A stretch of DNA of 64,000 nucleotides from Sinanaerobacter chloroacetimidivorans (GTDB taxonomy: Bacteria > Bacillota > Clostridia > Peptostreptococcales > Anaerovoracaceae). The notes below the pieces were generated by a model. The model saw only the letters and a list, made by a program, of their open reading frames with translations. It was not told the DNA's origin and ran no database searches. Positions 27,617-36,094 of the stretch are shown here, piece by piece (the stretch's first letter is position 1; each line of letters opens with the position of its first letter). Made by a program: the position numbers and the translations under genes. Where the stretch lies: contig NZ_JAGSND010000002.1 in assembly GCF_018128545.1 (NCBI RefSeq), positions 1 through 64,000 on the forward strand, read 5' to 3'.

Positions 27617-27717
27617 CTAATCAGCAATCAAACAAATATATAAAGGTTTCTTTCATATATTTTCAAATACCGGGGGTGCCTTCTTGACACCTTTTCAACA
27701 TTTTAATTATATACTCC

Positions 27718-28374
27718 CTATTCCGCATTGTCAATAAGGTATGGAAGATCAAGAAAGCTTTTCCTGTGCAGCGGGCAGATTCCATGATCGTCAAGCCCCT
27801 TATAATGCGCTTTTGTGCCGTATCCTTTATTTTGCTCAAAGGCGTAGTAAGGAAATTCTTTCGAGAATTCCTTCATCATGTGATCTCTGGTAACCTTTGC
27901 AATGATGGATGCTGCAGCGATTGAGACGCTTTTGCAGTCTCCTTTAATGATGCCGTTCTGAGGAAGTTTCACATCCTTTAAGGTGAGTGCATCTACCAGA
28001 AGGTATTCAGCTTTCGGCTTCAGCGCCAGGACGGCCCGCTTCATGGCAAGTTTTGTTGCCTCCAGGATATTGATCTCATCAATCACTTTATTATCGACCA
28101 TTCCGACACTATAGGCGATTGCTTTTTCCTTAATTATGTAAAAGAGTTCTTCCCTTTTTTTCTCGGACAGCTTCTTGGAATCATCCACTCCGATTACGTC
28201 AAAATCCTCGGGAAGAATTACGGCGGCAGCCACAACGGGACCTGCCAAAGGTCCTCTGCCCACCTCGTCAACGCCGGCGATATAGCGAATGCCTCTGGCG
28301 AACAATTCCTTCTCAAAAGCCATCATTTCCAGAAGCTTTTGCCTCGCCAGAAGCTCTCTTTCTTCTTTCTTCAC
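27718..28374 (-). CDS. rnhB: Ribonuclease HII
   Basis: 218 residues. It carries the RNase HII signature GVDEVGRGPLAGPVVAAAVIL with catalytic Asp and Glu, then VDDSKKLSEKKRE and the later VDALTLKD. It removes RNA from RNA:DNA hybrids, including single ribonucleotides. It follows rbgA by 17 bases; the rplS-rbgA-rnhB order is common in Firmicutes. Confidence 0.95.
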   Translation of the reverse strand: MKKEERELLARQKLLEMMAFEKELFARGIRYIAGVDEVGRGPLAGPVVAAAVILPEDFDVIGVDDSKKLSEKKREELFYIIKEKAIAYSVGMVDNKVIDEINILEATKLAMKRAVLALKPKAEYLLVDALTLKDVKLPQNGIIKGDCKSVSIAAASIIAKVTRDHMMKEFSKEFPYYAFEQNKGYGTKAHYKGLDDHGICPLHRKSFLDLPYLIDNAE

Positions 28375-28391
28375 TTCGATTACTCCTTCGA

Positions 28392-29225
28392 TTAAACCTT
28401 TTCCAAGGTAATCCTCCCGATCACTCCTGCTCTGAATTCATCCATGACGGTTCTTCCCGTTCTTTCATAGTCGATTTTCCTGCCGGCCTGGATAAACCCT
28501 CTCTTTTCTGCGATTCGTTCCATAGTTTCCAGGGGTGTTGCGCCCAGCTCCTCCAGCTTGTATCGGTCCTTCAGAAGATCCGCATAATCGTTCTGCAAAA
28601 CGGTGATCAATTCCAATGCAAGGGTGGCGATATCGAGAATTTCATCCTTGATAGAACCGCAAAAAGCCAAGTCCAAGCCTGCGCTGGGGTCTTCGAACTT
28701 CGGCCATAAAATACCCGGGGTATCCAAAAGCTGCATATCATTTCCCAGATTCAGCCATTGTTTCCCTCTCGTAACGCCGGGTTTGTTTCCGGTTTTGGCA
28801 CTTTTTTTCCCCGTAAGGCGATTGATCAGCGACGATTTTCCCACGTTGGGAACACCGACAATCATCATTCTCAGTGCCTTCTTAATGATTTTCCCCTCAT
28901 TCTTTTCCTCCTGAATGGAATTCAGAAGCTTCATAAGCTGTGGCGTACCCGCTCCGGAAGCACTGTTCATGATCAAGGCATAATACCCTTTGGATTTGAA
29001 ATGCTCCACCCATTTATCCGTTGCCTGAGGGTCTGCAAGATCACTTTTATTCAGGATGATGATTCTTCTTTTATTCTTGACTAATTCGTCTATAATGGGA
29101 TTTCTGCTGGATACGGGAATACGGGCATCTATGACCTCAATAACGGTATCCACCATTTTAAGGTTTTCCTGTATCAGCTCTCTGGTTTTTTTCATATGGC
29201 CCGGATACCAGTTGATATGTTCCAT
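28392..29225 (-). CDS. rbgA: Ribosome biogenesis GTPase RbgA (YlqF)
   Basis: 277 residues from the ATG at 29225 (MEHINWYPGHMKKTRELIQE, the standard RbgA start, behind AGGATAGGAAAG). Circularly permuted GTPase: the G4 motif ILNKSDLAD precedes G1 GVPNVGKSSLIN and G3 DTPG. The C-terminal RNA-binding domain ends AGVIGRITLEKV. It matures the 50S subunit. An open frame continues 98 codons upstream but is made of GC-rich palindromic repeats, not protein. Confidence 0.94.
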   Translation of the reverse strand: MEHINWYPGHMKKTRELIQENLKMVDTVIEVIDARIPVSSRNPIIDELVKNKRRIIILNKSDLADPQATDKWVEHFKSKGYYALIMNSASGAGTPQLMKLLNSIQEEKNEGKIIKKALRMMIVGVPNVGKSSLINRLTGKKSAKTGNKPGVTRGKQWLNLGNDMQLLDTPGILWPKFEDPSAGLDLAFCGSIKDEILDIATLALELITVLQNDYADLLKDRYKLEELGATPLETMERIAEKRGFIQAGRKIDYERTGRTVMDEFRAGVIGRITLEKV

Positions 29226-29261
29226 CTTTCCTATCCTTTCTTGTTCCCATAAATTGAAAAA

Positions 29262-29470
29262 AGTGGCTGAGCCACTTCCGCTAGGGAACCCAACGGCTTC
29301 GCCTCCTACGCAAGCTACGCTTGCTTCGCTGTCCGTTTTGCCAAGCCAAGCAACGGCCTGTGGCCTCCGACTCGCTTTGCTCGCTGCTGTCCGTTTTGCC
29401 ATTGCGGCTAAAGCCGCGGCAAAAAGGCAAGCTTGGGGCAAAAAGGCTATGGTTCCCTTCGGCGGCCGCC
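29262..29470. repeat. Cluster of GC-rich palindromic repeats
   Basis: Two related elements on the minus strand each begin GGCAAAACGGACAGC, contain self-complementary arms (GCAAGCGTAGCTTGC in one, AGCGAGCAAAGCGAGTCGGA in the other) and close with CCGTT. Further short palindromes flank them (AGTGGCTGAGCCACT, GCGGCTAAAGCCGC, GGCGGCCGCC). The block is much richer in GC than the neighbouring genes and looks like REP-type or cloverleaf repeats. Confidence 0.65.
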
Positions 29471-29530
29471 AAGCGGCCTGAGCATCCTCCTTAACGGCAG
29501 AGGGCGGGCCCCTCTGCACTCCCTCTTTTT

Positions 29531-29589
29531 ATCGAATAGGAAACGATATTTCCCTATTCGATAAAAAAGGGGAACCGTAACGGCTCCCC
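29531..29589 (-). terminator. Terminator of rplS plus adjacent palindrome
   Basis: GGGGAGCCG and CGGTTCCCC pair around a three-base loop, followed by TTTTTT on the minus strand, just after rplS. Next to it ATCGAATAGG and CCTATTCGAT form a second 10-bp inverted repeat flanked by A and T runs. Confidence 0.85.
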
Positions 29590-29597
29590 ACATTTTT

Positions 29598-29945
29598 TTA
29601 TTTCATTTCTTTGCTCTTAATCTTAGCAGCTTTTCCTGTTCTTTCTCGCATGTAGTTGAGCTTCGCTCTTCTAACATCGCCTTTTCTCACTACTTCGATC
29701 TTGTCGATTCTAGGTGAATGAATCGGGAATGTCTTTTCCACACCTACTCCGGAAGCAATTCTTCTTACCGTAAAGGTTTCTCCAAGCCCGCCATTCTGTC
29801 TTTTCAGAACAAAGCCTTCAAAAATCTGAATTCTTTCTCTATTTCCTTCTTTGATCTTAATGTGTACTTTGACTGTATCTCCAACTGAGAACTGTGGGAT
29901 ATCTTCTCTCACATATTCCTGTGCAATGACCTTCATTAAATCCAT
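29598..29945 (-). CDS. rplS: 50S ribosomal protein L19
   Basis: 115 residues, standard length. [51 protein letters not shown] and [10 protein letters not shown]-like [16 protein letters not shown] match L19, which sits at the 30S-50S interface. AGGAGGAATATATA precedes the ATG. It is followed by its own terminator and then rbgA. The usual rpsP-rimM-trmD genes are absent upstream; a recombinase gene is there instead. Confidence 0.96.
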   Translation of the reverse strand: MDLMKVIAQEYVREDIPQFSVGDTVKVHIKIKEGNRERIQIFEGFVLKRQNGGLGETFTVRRIASGVGVEKTFPIHSPRIDKIEVVRKGDVRRAKLNYMRERTGKAAKIKSKEMK

Positions 29946-29949
29946 TATA

Positions 29950-30055
29950 TATTCCTCCTTTCCTCATAGACGTTCTTGGTATCCTAGCATGTACTTTCCT
30001 GTCCGGTACACGATATCCAGAGGACCGCCCGTAATACACCAGAAACTATTTTAAC
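29950..30055 (-). ncRNA. Possible L19 leader (autoregulatory element)
   Basis: The 5' region of rplS on the minus strand contains GTACATGCTAGGATACCAAG before the ribosome site, which recalls the Firmicutes L19 leader. Several short pairings are possible, but the match is from memory and was not modelled. Confidence 0.35.
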
Positions 30056-30126
30056 ATAATCCAAAATCCAAATCAAGTCTAAATTTCTATTCGAATTACA
30101 CCGGTTATGCTGATTTTCAATTCTGG

Positions 30127-31017
30127 TTAAGCTCTTGGATGTGTTTTATCATAAACCTCTTTAATACGATTTTTTGAGACGGAAAGATAAATTTGGGTAG
30201 CCGTTATATCTTCATGTCCCAAAAGCTCTTGAAGAGACTTTAAGTCCGCACCGTTTTGGATCATATGGACGGCAAAGGAATTCCTGAGGGTCTGAGGGGT
30301 TAATTTATTTTCAATCCCCGCTAGTCTTGCATATTCCTTCAGCAGTTTCCAAAGTCCCTGTCTGGTAAACCGTCCGCCGGAGTAATTCAGGAACAGCGCT
30401 TTTTCACCGGCTTGATCCTGATGTATTAATTTTGACCTGATTTCATAAATATATTCTTCAACCGCTGCTCTTGCGGGTCTTCCCATGGGTATGATTCTCG
30501 CTTTGCCGTGTTCCCCGGTGCAAGCCACGAAACCCATTCGAAGGTTCACGTCTTCCACATTCATTTCAATGATTTCACTGACTCTGAGACCGGTGGCATA
30601 AAGCAGTTCAAGAATTGCCCTGTCCCGCTTTCCCTTTACGGACTGATCCGGCTGCTGCAAAAGTCGGTCGACTTCTTCCAGAGATAAATACTCAATATTT
30701 TTTCTTTCTATTTTCGGCGACTTTATGTTTATGGTGGGATTTAAGGTTATGTAATTCTGTACTGTCATAAATTGATAGAATCCTCTTAATGAAGCAACTT
30801 TCCGATTTACGGTTGCGGCTGATTTTCCCTCATTTTTGAGCTTTAATAAGTAAGCTACCACTTCGGTATTGCTGATCTGGGTCAAGTCCGTAATTCCTCT
30901 TTCACCCATCGCGGCACAAAACTCAAGGATATCACGCTGATAGGCTTCCAGCGAATTTTTGGCCATCTTTTTTTCTGTTTTTAAATACTGCATAAATTCA
31001 TTTAAATATCGGTCCAT
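30127..31017 (-). CDS. XerC/XerD-like tyrosine recombinase with altered catalytic motif
   Basis: 296 residues: an N-terminal SAM-like DNA-binding domain (about 1-90) and a C-terminal catalytic domain. Catalytic residues seen: R145 (ATGLRVSEI), K172, R245, H268 (LLGHED) and the nucleophile Y277 (TATQIYLS). The normal PHTLRHSFA box reads PQTLRNSFA, so the catalytic His is Gln242 and the following His is Asn. Length and N-terminus match chromosome-dimer resolvases, and spoIIM and nudF next to it recall the Bacillus spoIIM-xerD neighbourhood. Whether it is active is open. Confidence 0.85.
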   Translation of the reverse strand: MDRYLNEFMQYLKTEKKMAKNSLEAYQRDILEFCAAMGERGITDLTQISNTEVVAYLLKLKNEGKSAATVNRKVASLRGFYQFMTVQNYITLNPTINIKSPKIERKNIEYLSLEEVDRLLQQPDQSVKGKRDRAILELLYATGLRVSEIIEMNVEDVNLRMGFVACTGEHGKARIIPMGRPARAAVEEYIYEIRSKLIHQDQAGEKALFLNYSGGRFTRQGLWKLLKEYARLAGIENKLTPQTLRNSFAVHMIQNGADLKSLQELLGHEDITATQIYLSVSKNRIKEVYDKTHPRA

Positions 31018-31236
31018 AGGTCACTCCATAATGTAATTTCTATCGTCTTTTCATCGCCTTTTTATAGGGTACGAATTTAGTATAGCGTAAGACTTTTAAG
31101 TTTACAATAATATTTTTTATGTTTCGATTTAACAAATAATAATTTGTGAATCCGGGGCTGCTGTATAAGAAAAACCTGTACTAAATGCTAGCTGTTGTAC
31201 ATACCTTAAATAGAGAGGTATGAGAGGAGGATCATA

Positions 31237-31857
31237 ATGAAAAGACATACGTTAAATCATACATCAAACCTTGTAACAGGAAGCAGTACCAGCTTTGCAG
31301 CTGCTTTGTTTTTTTTCATGTTGGGGATATCTGCAGGTGTTTTCACAGAGCTGTTAATGAATAGTACGGAAAAGGAGAATATGATAAATTATTTAGGACA
31401 GTATCTTCTTCTGTCAAACTATAACGATGTTTCCTTCTCAAAGATTTTTTTCAGTTCAGCAGGAAACAATCTTATTCTTTTATTGATCATGGCCGTATCA
31501 GGCCTGACCGCCATCGGTTTTCCCATAGCACTTGCCGCACTGACCTATAAAGGCATGGCACTGGGATTTTCCGCTGCATTGCTCATAGATTCCATGTCCT
31601 ATAAAGGCGTTGCACTGATCTTCACCTCTATGCTGCCGCAAAATCTCATCTTGATTCCCGCGATTCTCATAGCCGGAATTGCCGCATTGAATGTAGCCTT
31701 CCATACCATCTCCAACCGTAGGTTCGGGATGAAGAAGAGCCTGGTTGAAAGCTCCGGCTCCTATACCTTTATAAACATTATCCTGATCGTCGCCGTGTTA
31801 GCCGGCAGTTTTATAGAATCCTTTATTTCTCCATTATTGACTCAACTAATAGTATAG
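31237..31857 (+). CDS. spoIIM: Stage II sporulation protein M
   Basis: 206 residues with five or so membrane helices, a hydrophilic N-terminus and the family segment AALTYKGMALGFSAALLI followed by SMLPQNLILIPAILIAG. SpoIIM works with SpoIID and SpoIIP in septal peptidoglycan thinning during engulfment. A strong GAGAGGAGGATCATA precedes the ATG, and a small hairpin (CATACCT with AGGTATG) lies just upstream. Its 3' end overlaps nudF on the opposite strand by 35 bases. Confidence 0.9.
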   Translation: MKRHTLNHTSNLVTGSSTSFAAALFFFMLGISAGVFTELLMNSTEKENMINYLGQYLLLSNYNDVSFSKIFFSSAGNNLILLLIMAVSGLTAIGFPIALAALTYKGMALGFSAALLIDSMSYKGVALIFTSMLPQNLILIPAILIAGIAALNVAFHTISNRRFGMKKSLVESSGSYTFINIILIVAVLAGSFIESFISPLLTQLIV

Positions 31858-32359
31858 CAGCAATGGTTTTCGCATCTTCTATCTCCCCGCTCAGTACCAT
31901 TTGTTTTAGTTCGGATCTGTCATATTCCAGAATGTCAATGGATTCATTATCATCAAAATCCGTCTCGCCAGGGGTAAGACCCGATGCGAGATAAAGATAG
32001 ATCACTTCAGTGGAATATCCGATGGAGGAATAAAAGGATGTGAGAAAACGAATTTCCCTTGCGGAATAGCCGGTTTCTTCCTTCAATTCACGTTCTGCGG
32101 TTAATCGGTGATCCTCCCCTGCCTCAATTTTTCCTGCAGGAACCTCCAGCACTGCCTTTTCGGCAGCTTTTCTAAACTGTTTTACCATCACCATTTTTCC
32201 GTCGTCGGTAACTGCAGCCAGTGCCACGCCGCCATTGTGCTCAATAATTTCCCGGTAAGATGTCTGGTTGTCTTTTACCGTTACTTTATCCCGGCGAACA
32301 TTTAAAATCCTGCCTTCATAGATACGTTCACTGGAAATGGTTTTTTCTTCAAATACCAT
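31823..32359 (-). CDS. nudF: ADP-ribose pyrophosphatase (NUDIX)
   Basis: 178 residues. The Nudix box is GKIEAGEDHRLTAERELKEE followed by TGY. The flanking VPAG and the N-terminal ISSERIYEGRILNVRRDKV are those of the ADP-ribose pyrophosphatase family, which hydrolyses ADP-ribose to AMP and ribose 5-phosphate. Convergent with spoIIM, as in Bacillus where nudF neighbours spoIIM. Confidence 0.92.
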   Translation of the reverse strand: MVFEEKTISSERIYEGRILNVRRDKVTVKDNQTSYREIIEHNGGVALAAVTDDGKMVMVKQFRKAAEKAVLEVPAGKIEAGEDHRLTAERELKEETGYSAREIRFLTSFYSSIGYSTEVIYLYLASGLTPGETDFDDNESIDILEYDRSELKQMVLSGEIEDAKTIAAILLVESIMEK

Positions 32360-32424
32360 GGTTTCACCTTCTTTGTTGCTTGTCCGCCCAATCTGACTGT
32401 TTAGTAAAGCAAATTGCCGGCAAA

Positions 32425-33228
32425 CTATTTCGTCATCATTTTCGACTTTTCTGAAGCAGCTTCGGCTGCTTTTTTTACAATATCCTGAAAACCTCTTTCC
32501 TTCAGGACCTGTACTGCCTCTATGGTAGTACCGCCGGGAGAGCAGACATTCTCTCGCAGTGTCACAGGATCAATTCCTGTTTCCAGCACCATTCTTGCAG
32601 CGCCTAAAACTGCCTGGCCGGCAAAGACCACCGCCTGTTCTCTTTTCATACCGCCTGCCACTGCACCGTCAATCAATGCTTCAATAAACATGTAGGTATA
32701 AGCTGGACTGCTTCCACTGACACCTATTACCGTATCCATCAGACTTTCATCCAATACTTCCGCCTTGCCGATGGAGCGGAACAGCTCTGCAACACCCTGA
32801 AACTCTTCATCATCAAGATGATCGTTTTTCGAAATTGCCGTCATTCCTTCGTTTACCATAGCCGGAGTGTTTGGCATAACCCGAACCACTTTCGGATTCT
32901 GATGCTTGATAAAGCTTTCAAGATAACGGATGCTGATGCCTGCAGCGATGGAAACAAGAATCTGGTGCGGTTGATACACTTCATTGATTTCCGGCAAAAT
33001 CATTTCAAAAATATTCGGCTTTACGGCAAGAACGATAATCTCACTTTTCGTCACCAAGTCAGCGATGCTTTCACAGCTTTGGATTCCAAGATCCCGGGAT
33101 AGTGCATCCAGCTTGCTGTTCTCTTTATCGTAAGCATAAAGGTCGTGATTGCTGTTCTCATGTACCGAAAGGTATCCCTTCATAATAGCGGTGCCCATAT
33201 TTCCTGTTCCGATAAAACCAATCTTCAT
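32425..33228 (-). CDS. proC: Pyrroline-5-carboxylate reductase
   Basis: 267 residues. An N-terminal Rossmann motif IGFIGTGNMGTAI is followed by LAVKPNIFEMILPEI and MPNTPAMVNEGMTA. The C-terminal signature ENVCSPGGTTIEAVQVLKE is diagnostic. It catalyses the last step of proline synthesis. The start codon overlaps the end of proB, so proB and proC are coupled. Confidence 0.95.
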   Translation of the reverse strand: MKIGFIGTGNMGTAIMKGYLSVHENSNHDLYAYDKENSKLDALSRDLGIQSCESIADLVTKSEIIVLAVKPNIFEMILPEINEVYQPHQILVSIAAGISIRYLESFIKHQNPKVVRVMPNTPAMVNEGMTAISKNDHLDDEEFQGVAELFRSIGKAEVLDESLMDTVIGVSGSSPAYTYMFIEALIDGAVAGGMKREQAVVFAGQAVLGAARMVLETGIDPVTLRENVCSPGGTTIEAVQVLKERGFQDIVKKAAEAASEKSKMMTK

Positions 33229-34037
33229 TATCTTTCCCCCTGCTTTCCAAAGAATACAGTACCTTTTCCCGTACCTGCCATGGCATTTTTAATAACGTCT
33301 TTCTTTTTTCCGTTCACAAGCACCATGGGAATCCCGTATTCGTTTACTCTGCGGGCAGCCTGAATCTTTGTCACAATGCCGCCGGTTCCGAAACTGCTCT
33401 TGCCTCGAGAATCTATTTCATCGAGCAGACCGTCAATATCATATACTTCATCGATGAGTTCCGCGTCTTTGTGATCCTTCGGATTTTTATCAAAGACACC
33501 GTCGATGTCACTCAGGACAATCAGCAGATCCGCATTCCATAAGGTAGCAGTCAAAGCTCCCAGGGTGTCATTGTCTCCGATCTTGATTTCCTCAACACTG
33601 ACGCTGTCATTTTCATTGATGATAGGAACCACACCTTCATCCACCAAAGTAAACAAGGTATTTCTTATATTCAGCGTTCTGATGTGATCGCCAAAATCGT
33701 CTCTGGTGAGGAGCATCTGTCCTACATGGAGATCATAGTCCCCAAAAAATTCCTTGTACGCATTCATCAATTCAACCTGTCCGATGGCGCAGAGTGCTTG
33801 CTTATAGTTGATATCCCCTCTTCTGCTCCATTTATTGATGGCAGCTACGCCGCAAATTCCTGCGCCGGAGGAAACAATAATCAGGTGCTTTCCCTGTCCG
33901 ATAAGCTCTGCCACCTGCTCCACAATATTGTGAAGCGTTTCCTTATTGACATGTCCTTGATCATCTGAGAGTACATTACTTCCAATTTTAATTACAATTT
34001 TCTTACTACTGTGAATTACTTCTCCTATTGCGCTCAT
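33228..34037 (-). CDS. proB: Glutamate 5-kinase without PUA domain
   Basis: 269 residues of the amino-acid kinase fold: KKIVIKIGSNVLSDD, VSSGAGICGVAAI, NENDSVSVEEIKIGDNDTLGA and SSFGTGGIVTKIQAA. The C-terminal PUA domain of Escherichia ProB is missing, as in many Firmicutes. First step of proline synthesis. Its partner proA lies 4 kb away on the other strand. Confidence 0.95.
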   Translation of the reverse strand: MSAIGEVIHSSKKIVIKIGSNVLSDDQGHVNKETLHNIVEQVAELIGQGKHLIIVSSGAGICGVAAINKWSRRGDINYKQALCAIGQVELMNAYKEFFGDYDLHVGQMLLTRDDFGDHIRTLNIRNTLFTLVDEGVVPIINENDSVSVEEIKIGDNDTLGALTATLWNADLLIVLSDIDGVFDKNPKDHKDAELIDEVYDIDGLLDEIDSRGKSSFGTGGIVTKIQAARRVNEYGIPMVLVNGKKKDVIKNAMAGTGKGTVFFGKQGER

Positions 34038-34038
34038 A

Positions 34039-35472
34039 CTAAACCCTTAATTCTACCTCTCCGCCAATAAAGGCCTCATTTTCCCTGAGTATTGGCATGA
34101 TATATTCTTCTATAAATTCCGATGTCTGTTCTGCCGATCTGCCGATATAGTCCGACGGCTCCAAAAGCCCTTTCACATCTTCCAGTGTTAATCCAAAGGT
34201 TTCATCTGCAGCGATTCTTTCCAGCAAATCGTTTTTAAGACCTTCATCTTTTACTTTTTTTCCGGCTTCCATAGAATGCACTCTGATCCGCTCATGGAGT
34301 TCCTGTCTGTCTCCGCCTTTTTTTACAGCCTCCATCAGAATATTCTCCGTTGCCATGAAAGGAATCTCATTCATGATATGCTGATGGATGACCTTGTTGT
34401 GTACGATAAGGCCAGTTGAAATATTTCTGCAGATATCCAGTATTCCGTCTACTGCCATGAAGGCCTGGGGAATCACGATTCTTCTGTTCGCCGAATCGTC
34501 CAGGGTTCTTTCAAACCATTGGGTACTGGCGGTATCTGCCGAATTATCGGTGCAGTTCATCACAAATCTTGCCAGGGACGCGGCTCTTTCACTCCTCATG
34601 GGGTTTCTCTTATAGGCCATGGCGGATGATCCGATCTGATTGGCTTCAAAAGGTTCTTCCACTTCCTTCAGATGCTGCAGCAGTCGGATATCGTTGGTCA
34701 TTTTATGAACACTTTGACCGATTCCGCTTAATACAGCCAGAACCATAAAATCCAGTTTTCTGGTATAGGTTTGTCCTGATACGGCTACCGCCTTCCGGAA
34801 TCCCAGTTTTTCCACCACCATTTCATCCAGCTTTTTCACCTTCTCCATATCTCCGTCAAAGAGTTCTACAAAGCTGGCCTGCGTGCCGGTAGTTCCTTTT
34901 ACGCCCAAAAGAGGCAGCTGTTCGATCAGTCTTTGACATTCCAGGTAGTCGAAGTAGAAATCCTGAAGCCATAAAGAGGCTCTTTTGCCCACCGTGGTAA
35001 GCTGTGCTGCCTGAAAATGAGTGAAGCCCAGGCAAGGAAGGGATTTATATTCCAGCGCGAAATTGCTGAGTTTTGCCATGAGATGAACCAGTTTTTGCCG
35101 AATCAGCTCTAAAGCCCGCTTCATGACGATAATATCCGTATTGTCACCAACATAAGCGCTGGTAGCCCCCAGATGGATAATCGGTCTTGCTTTCGGGCAT
35201 TGCAGTCCGTAGGCGTAAACATGGGACATAACATCATGCCTTGTCTCTTTTTCTCTTTTTTCAGCATCTTCGTAATTGATTTTATCTTGAAATTCTTTCA
35301 GTTCAGAAATCTGTTCTTCCGTAATAGGAAGTCCCAGTTCTTTTTCCGCTTCTGCAAGAGCGATCCACAAAGCTCTCCAGGTTGAGAACTTGACATCTGA
35401 TGAAAAAATGTATGCCATTTCCTTACTGGTATATCTGGTAATCAATGGGTTTTCGTATCTGTCTCTGCTCAT
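34039..35472 (-). CDS. purB: Adenylosuccinate lyase
   Basis: 477 residues of the fumarase/aspartase superfamily. Signature GSSAMAYKRNPMRSE; HLGATSAYVGDNTD and GFTHFQAAQLTTVGKR hold the other active-site residues. This is the longer, animal-like PurB type. It acts twice in purine synthesis. A promoter lies 60-80 bases upstream, and proB and proC follow without a gap. Confidence 0.95.
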   Translation of the reverse strand: MSRDRYENPLITRYTSKEMAYIFSSDVKFSTWRALWIALAEAEKELGLPITEEQISELKEFQDKINYEDAEKREKETRHDVMSHVYAYGLQCPKARPIIHLGATSAYVGDNTDIIVMKRALELIRQKLVHLMAKLSNFALEYKSLPCLGFTHFQAAQLTTVGKRASLWLQDFYFDYLECQRLIEQLPLLGVKGTTGTQASFVELFDGDMEKVKKLDEMVVEKLGFRKAVAVSGQTYTRKLDFMVLAVLSGIGQSVHKMTNDIRLLQHLKEVEEPFEANQIGSSAMAYKRNPMRSERAASLARFVMNCTDNSADTASTQWFERTLDDSANRRIVIPQAFMAVDGILDICRNISTGLIVHNKVIHQHIMNEIPFMATENILMEAVKKGGDRQELHERIRVHSMEAGKKVKDEGLKNDLLERIAADETFGLTLEDVKGLLEPSDYIGRSAEQTSEFIEEYIMPILRENEAFIGGEVELRV

Positions 35473-35525
35473 TTCACTTCCTCTTCCTTCTTATATATTT
35501 ATAATATCTGCATTTTTAACAACCA

Positions 35526-35554
35526 ATTATATAATATTTTTCACTCAAAATCAA
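35526..35554 (-). promoter_or_regulatory. Promoter of purB-proB-proC
   Basis: Minus-strand TTGATT (35554-35549), 17 bases, TATAAT (35531-35526). Confidence 0.6.
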
Positions 35555-35593
35555 GAACGGCTACCTTTGTTTCTCACAAAAATAGCCGTTGAA

Positions 35594-35624
35594 AAAGAGG
35601 CTGTGCAAGCAAAACACAGCCTCT
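35594..35624 (-). terminator. Terminator after spoVS
   Basis: AGAGGCTGTG and CACAGCCTCT pair around a nine-base loop, followed by TTTTTC on the minus strand. A second hairpin, AACGGCTA with TAGCCGTT (35555-35592), lies behind it. Confidence 0.8.
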
Positions 35625-35648
35625 CAAGTTTTTCCGTTCAGATTCAAC

Positions 35649-35909
35649 CTATCTCGGTTCAATAATAAGTTTAATTGCAGTTCTTTCTTCTCCGTCTATT
35701 AATATGTCCGTAAATGCAGGTATACACACTAAGTCTATACCACTGGGTGCTACAAAGCCCCTAGCAATGGCGATTGCTTTAATCGCTTGATTTAGAGCCC
35801 CCGCTCCGATTGCCTGGATTTCTGCCCCCCCTTTTTCCCTCAATACGCCTGCCAAAGCTCCTGCTACAGAGTTAGGACTTGACTTCGCTGATACTTTTAA
35901 TACTTCCAT
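35649..35909 (-). CDS. spoVS: Stage V sporulation protein S
   Basis: 86 residues, almost the entire family length. MEVLKVSAKSSPNSVAGALA, GAGALNQAIKAIAIARGFVA and the C-terminal EERTAIKLIIEPR are highly conserved Alba-like features. It is needed for progression of engulfment and coat assembly in Bacillus. AGGGAGGTTACAACA precedes the ATG, and a sigma-H-type promoter lies upstream. Confidence 0.96.
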   Translation of the reverse strand: MEVLKVSAKSSPNSVAGALAGVLREKGGAEIQAIGAGALNQAIKAIAIARGFVAPSGIDLVCIPAFTDILIDGEERTAIKLIIEPR

Positions 35910-35970
35910 TGTTGTAACCTCCCTTAATACTTGTTAAATATTCCCTTTTGAATAGGTTTTGCTTTACTAT

Positions 35971-35997
35971 ATTCTTTGTGCATTATTATATTCCTCT
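35971..35997 (-). promoter_or_regulatory. Sigma-H-type promoter of spoVS
   Basis: On the minus strand AGAGGAATA, 11 bases, then AAAGAAT fit the sigma-H consensus RNAGGAWWW-N11-12-RNNGAAT. In Bacillus subtilis spoVS is sigma-H dependent. Confidence 0.65.
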
Positions 35998-36059
35998 TTT
36001 TTCCTTTTAAAAACCGTTCGACATAAAAAAATTTTTTTATTTATTTTTTTGTCGAAGAC

Positions 36060-36088
36060 TTGCATTTCGTATCATAATTAGTTATAAT
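36060..36088 (+). promoter_or_regulatory. Promoter of the candidate small RNA
   Basis: TTGCAT (36060-36065), 17 bases, TATAAT (36083-36088). Upstream, TTCGACA and TGTCGAA (36017-36056) form an inverted repeat with A and T runs between the arms. Confidence 0.65.
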
Positions 36089-36094
36089 GTGTTC

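Noticed and set aside
29226-29519. Open frame extending RbgA by 98 residues
   Set aside because: It consists of GC-rich palindromic repeats with unnatural composition, and the ATG at 29225 has the family-typical start and a ribosome site.
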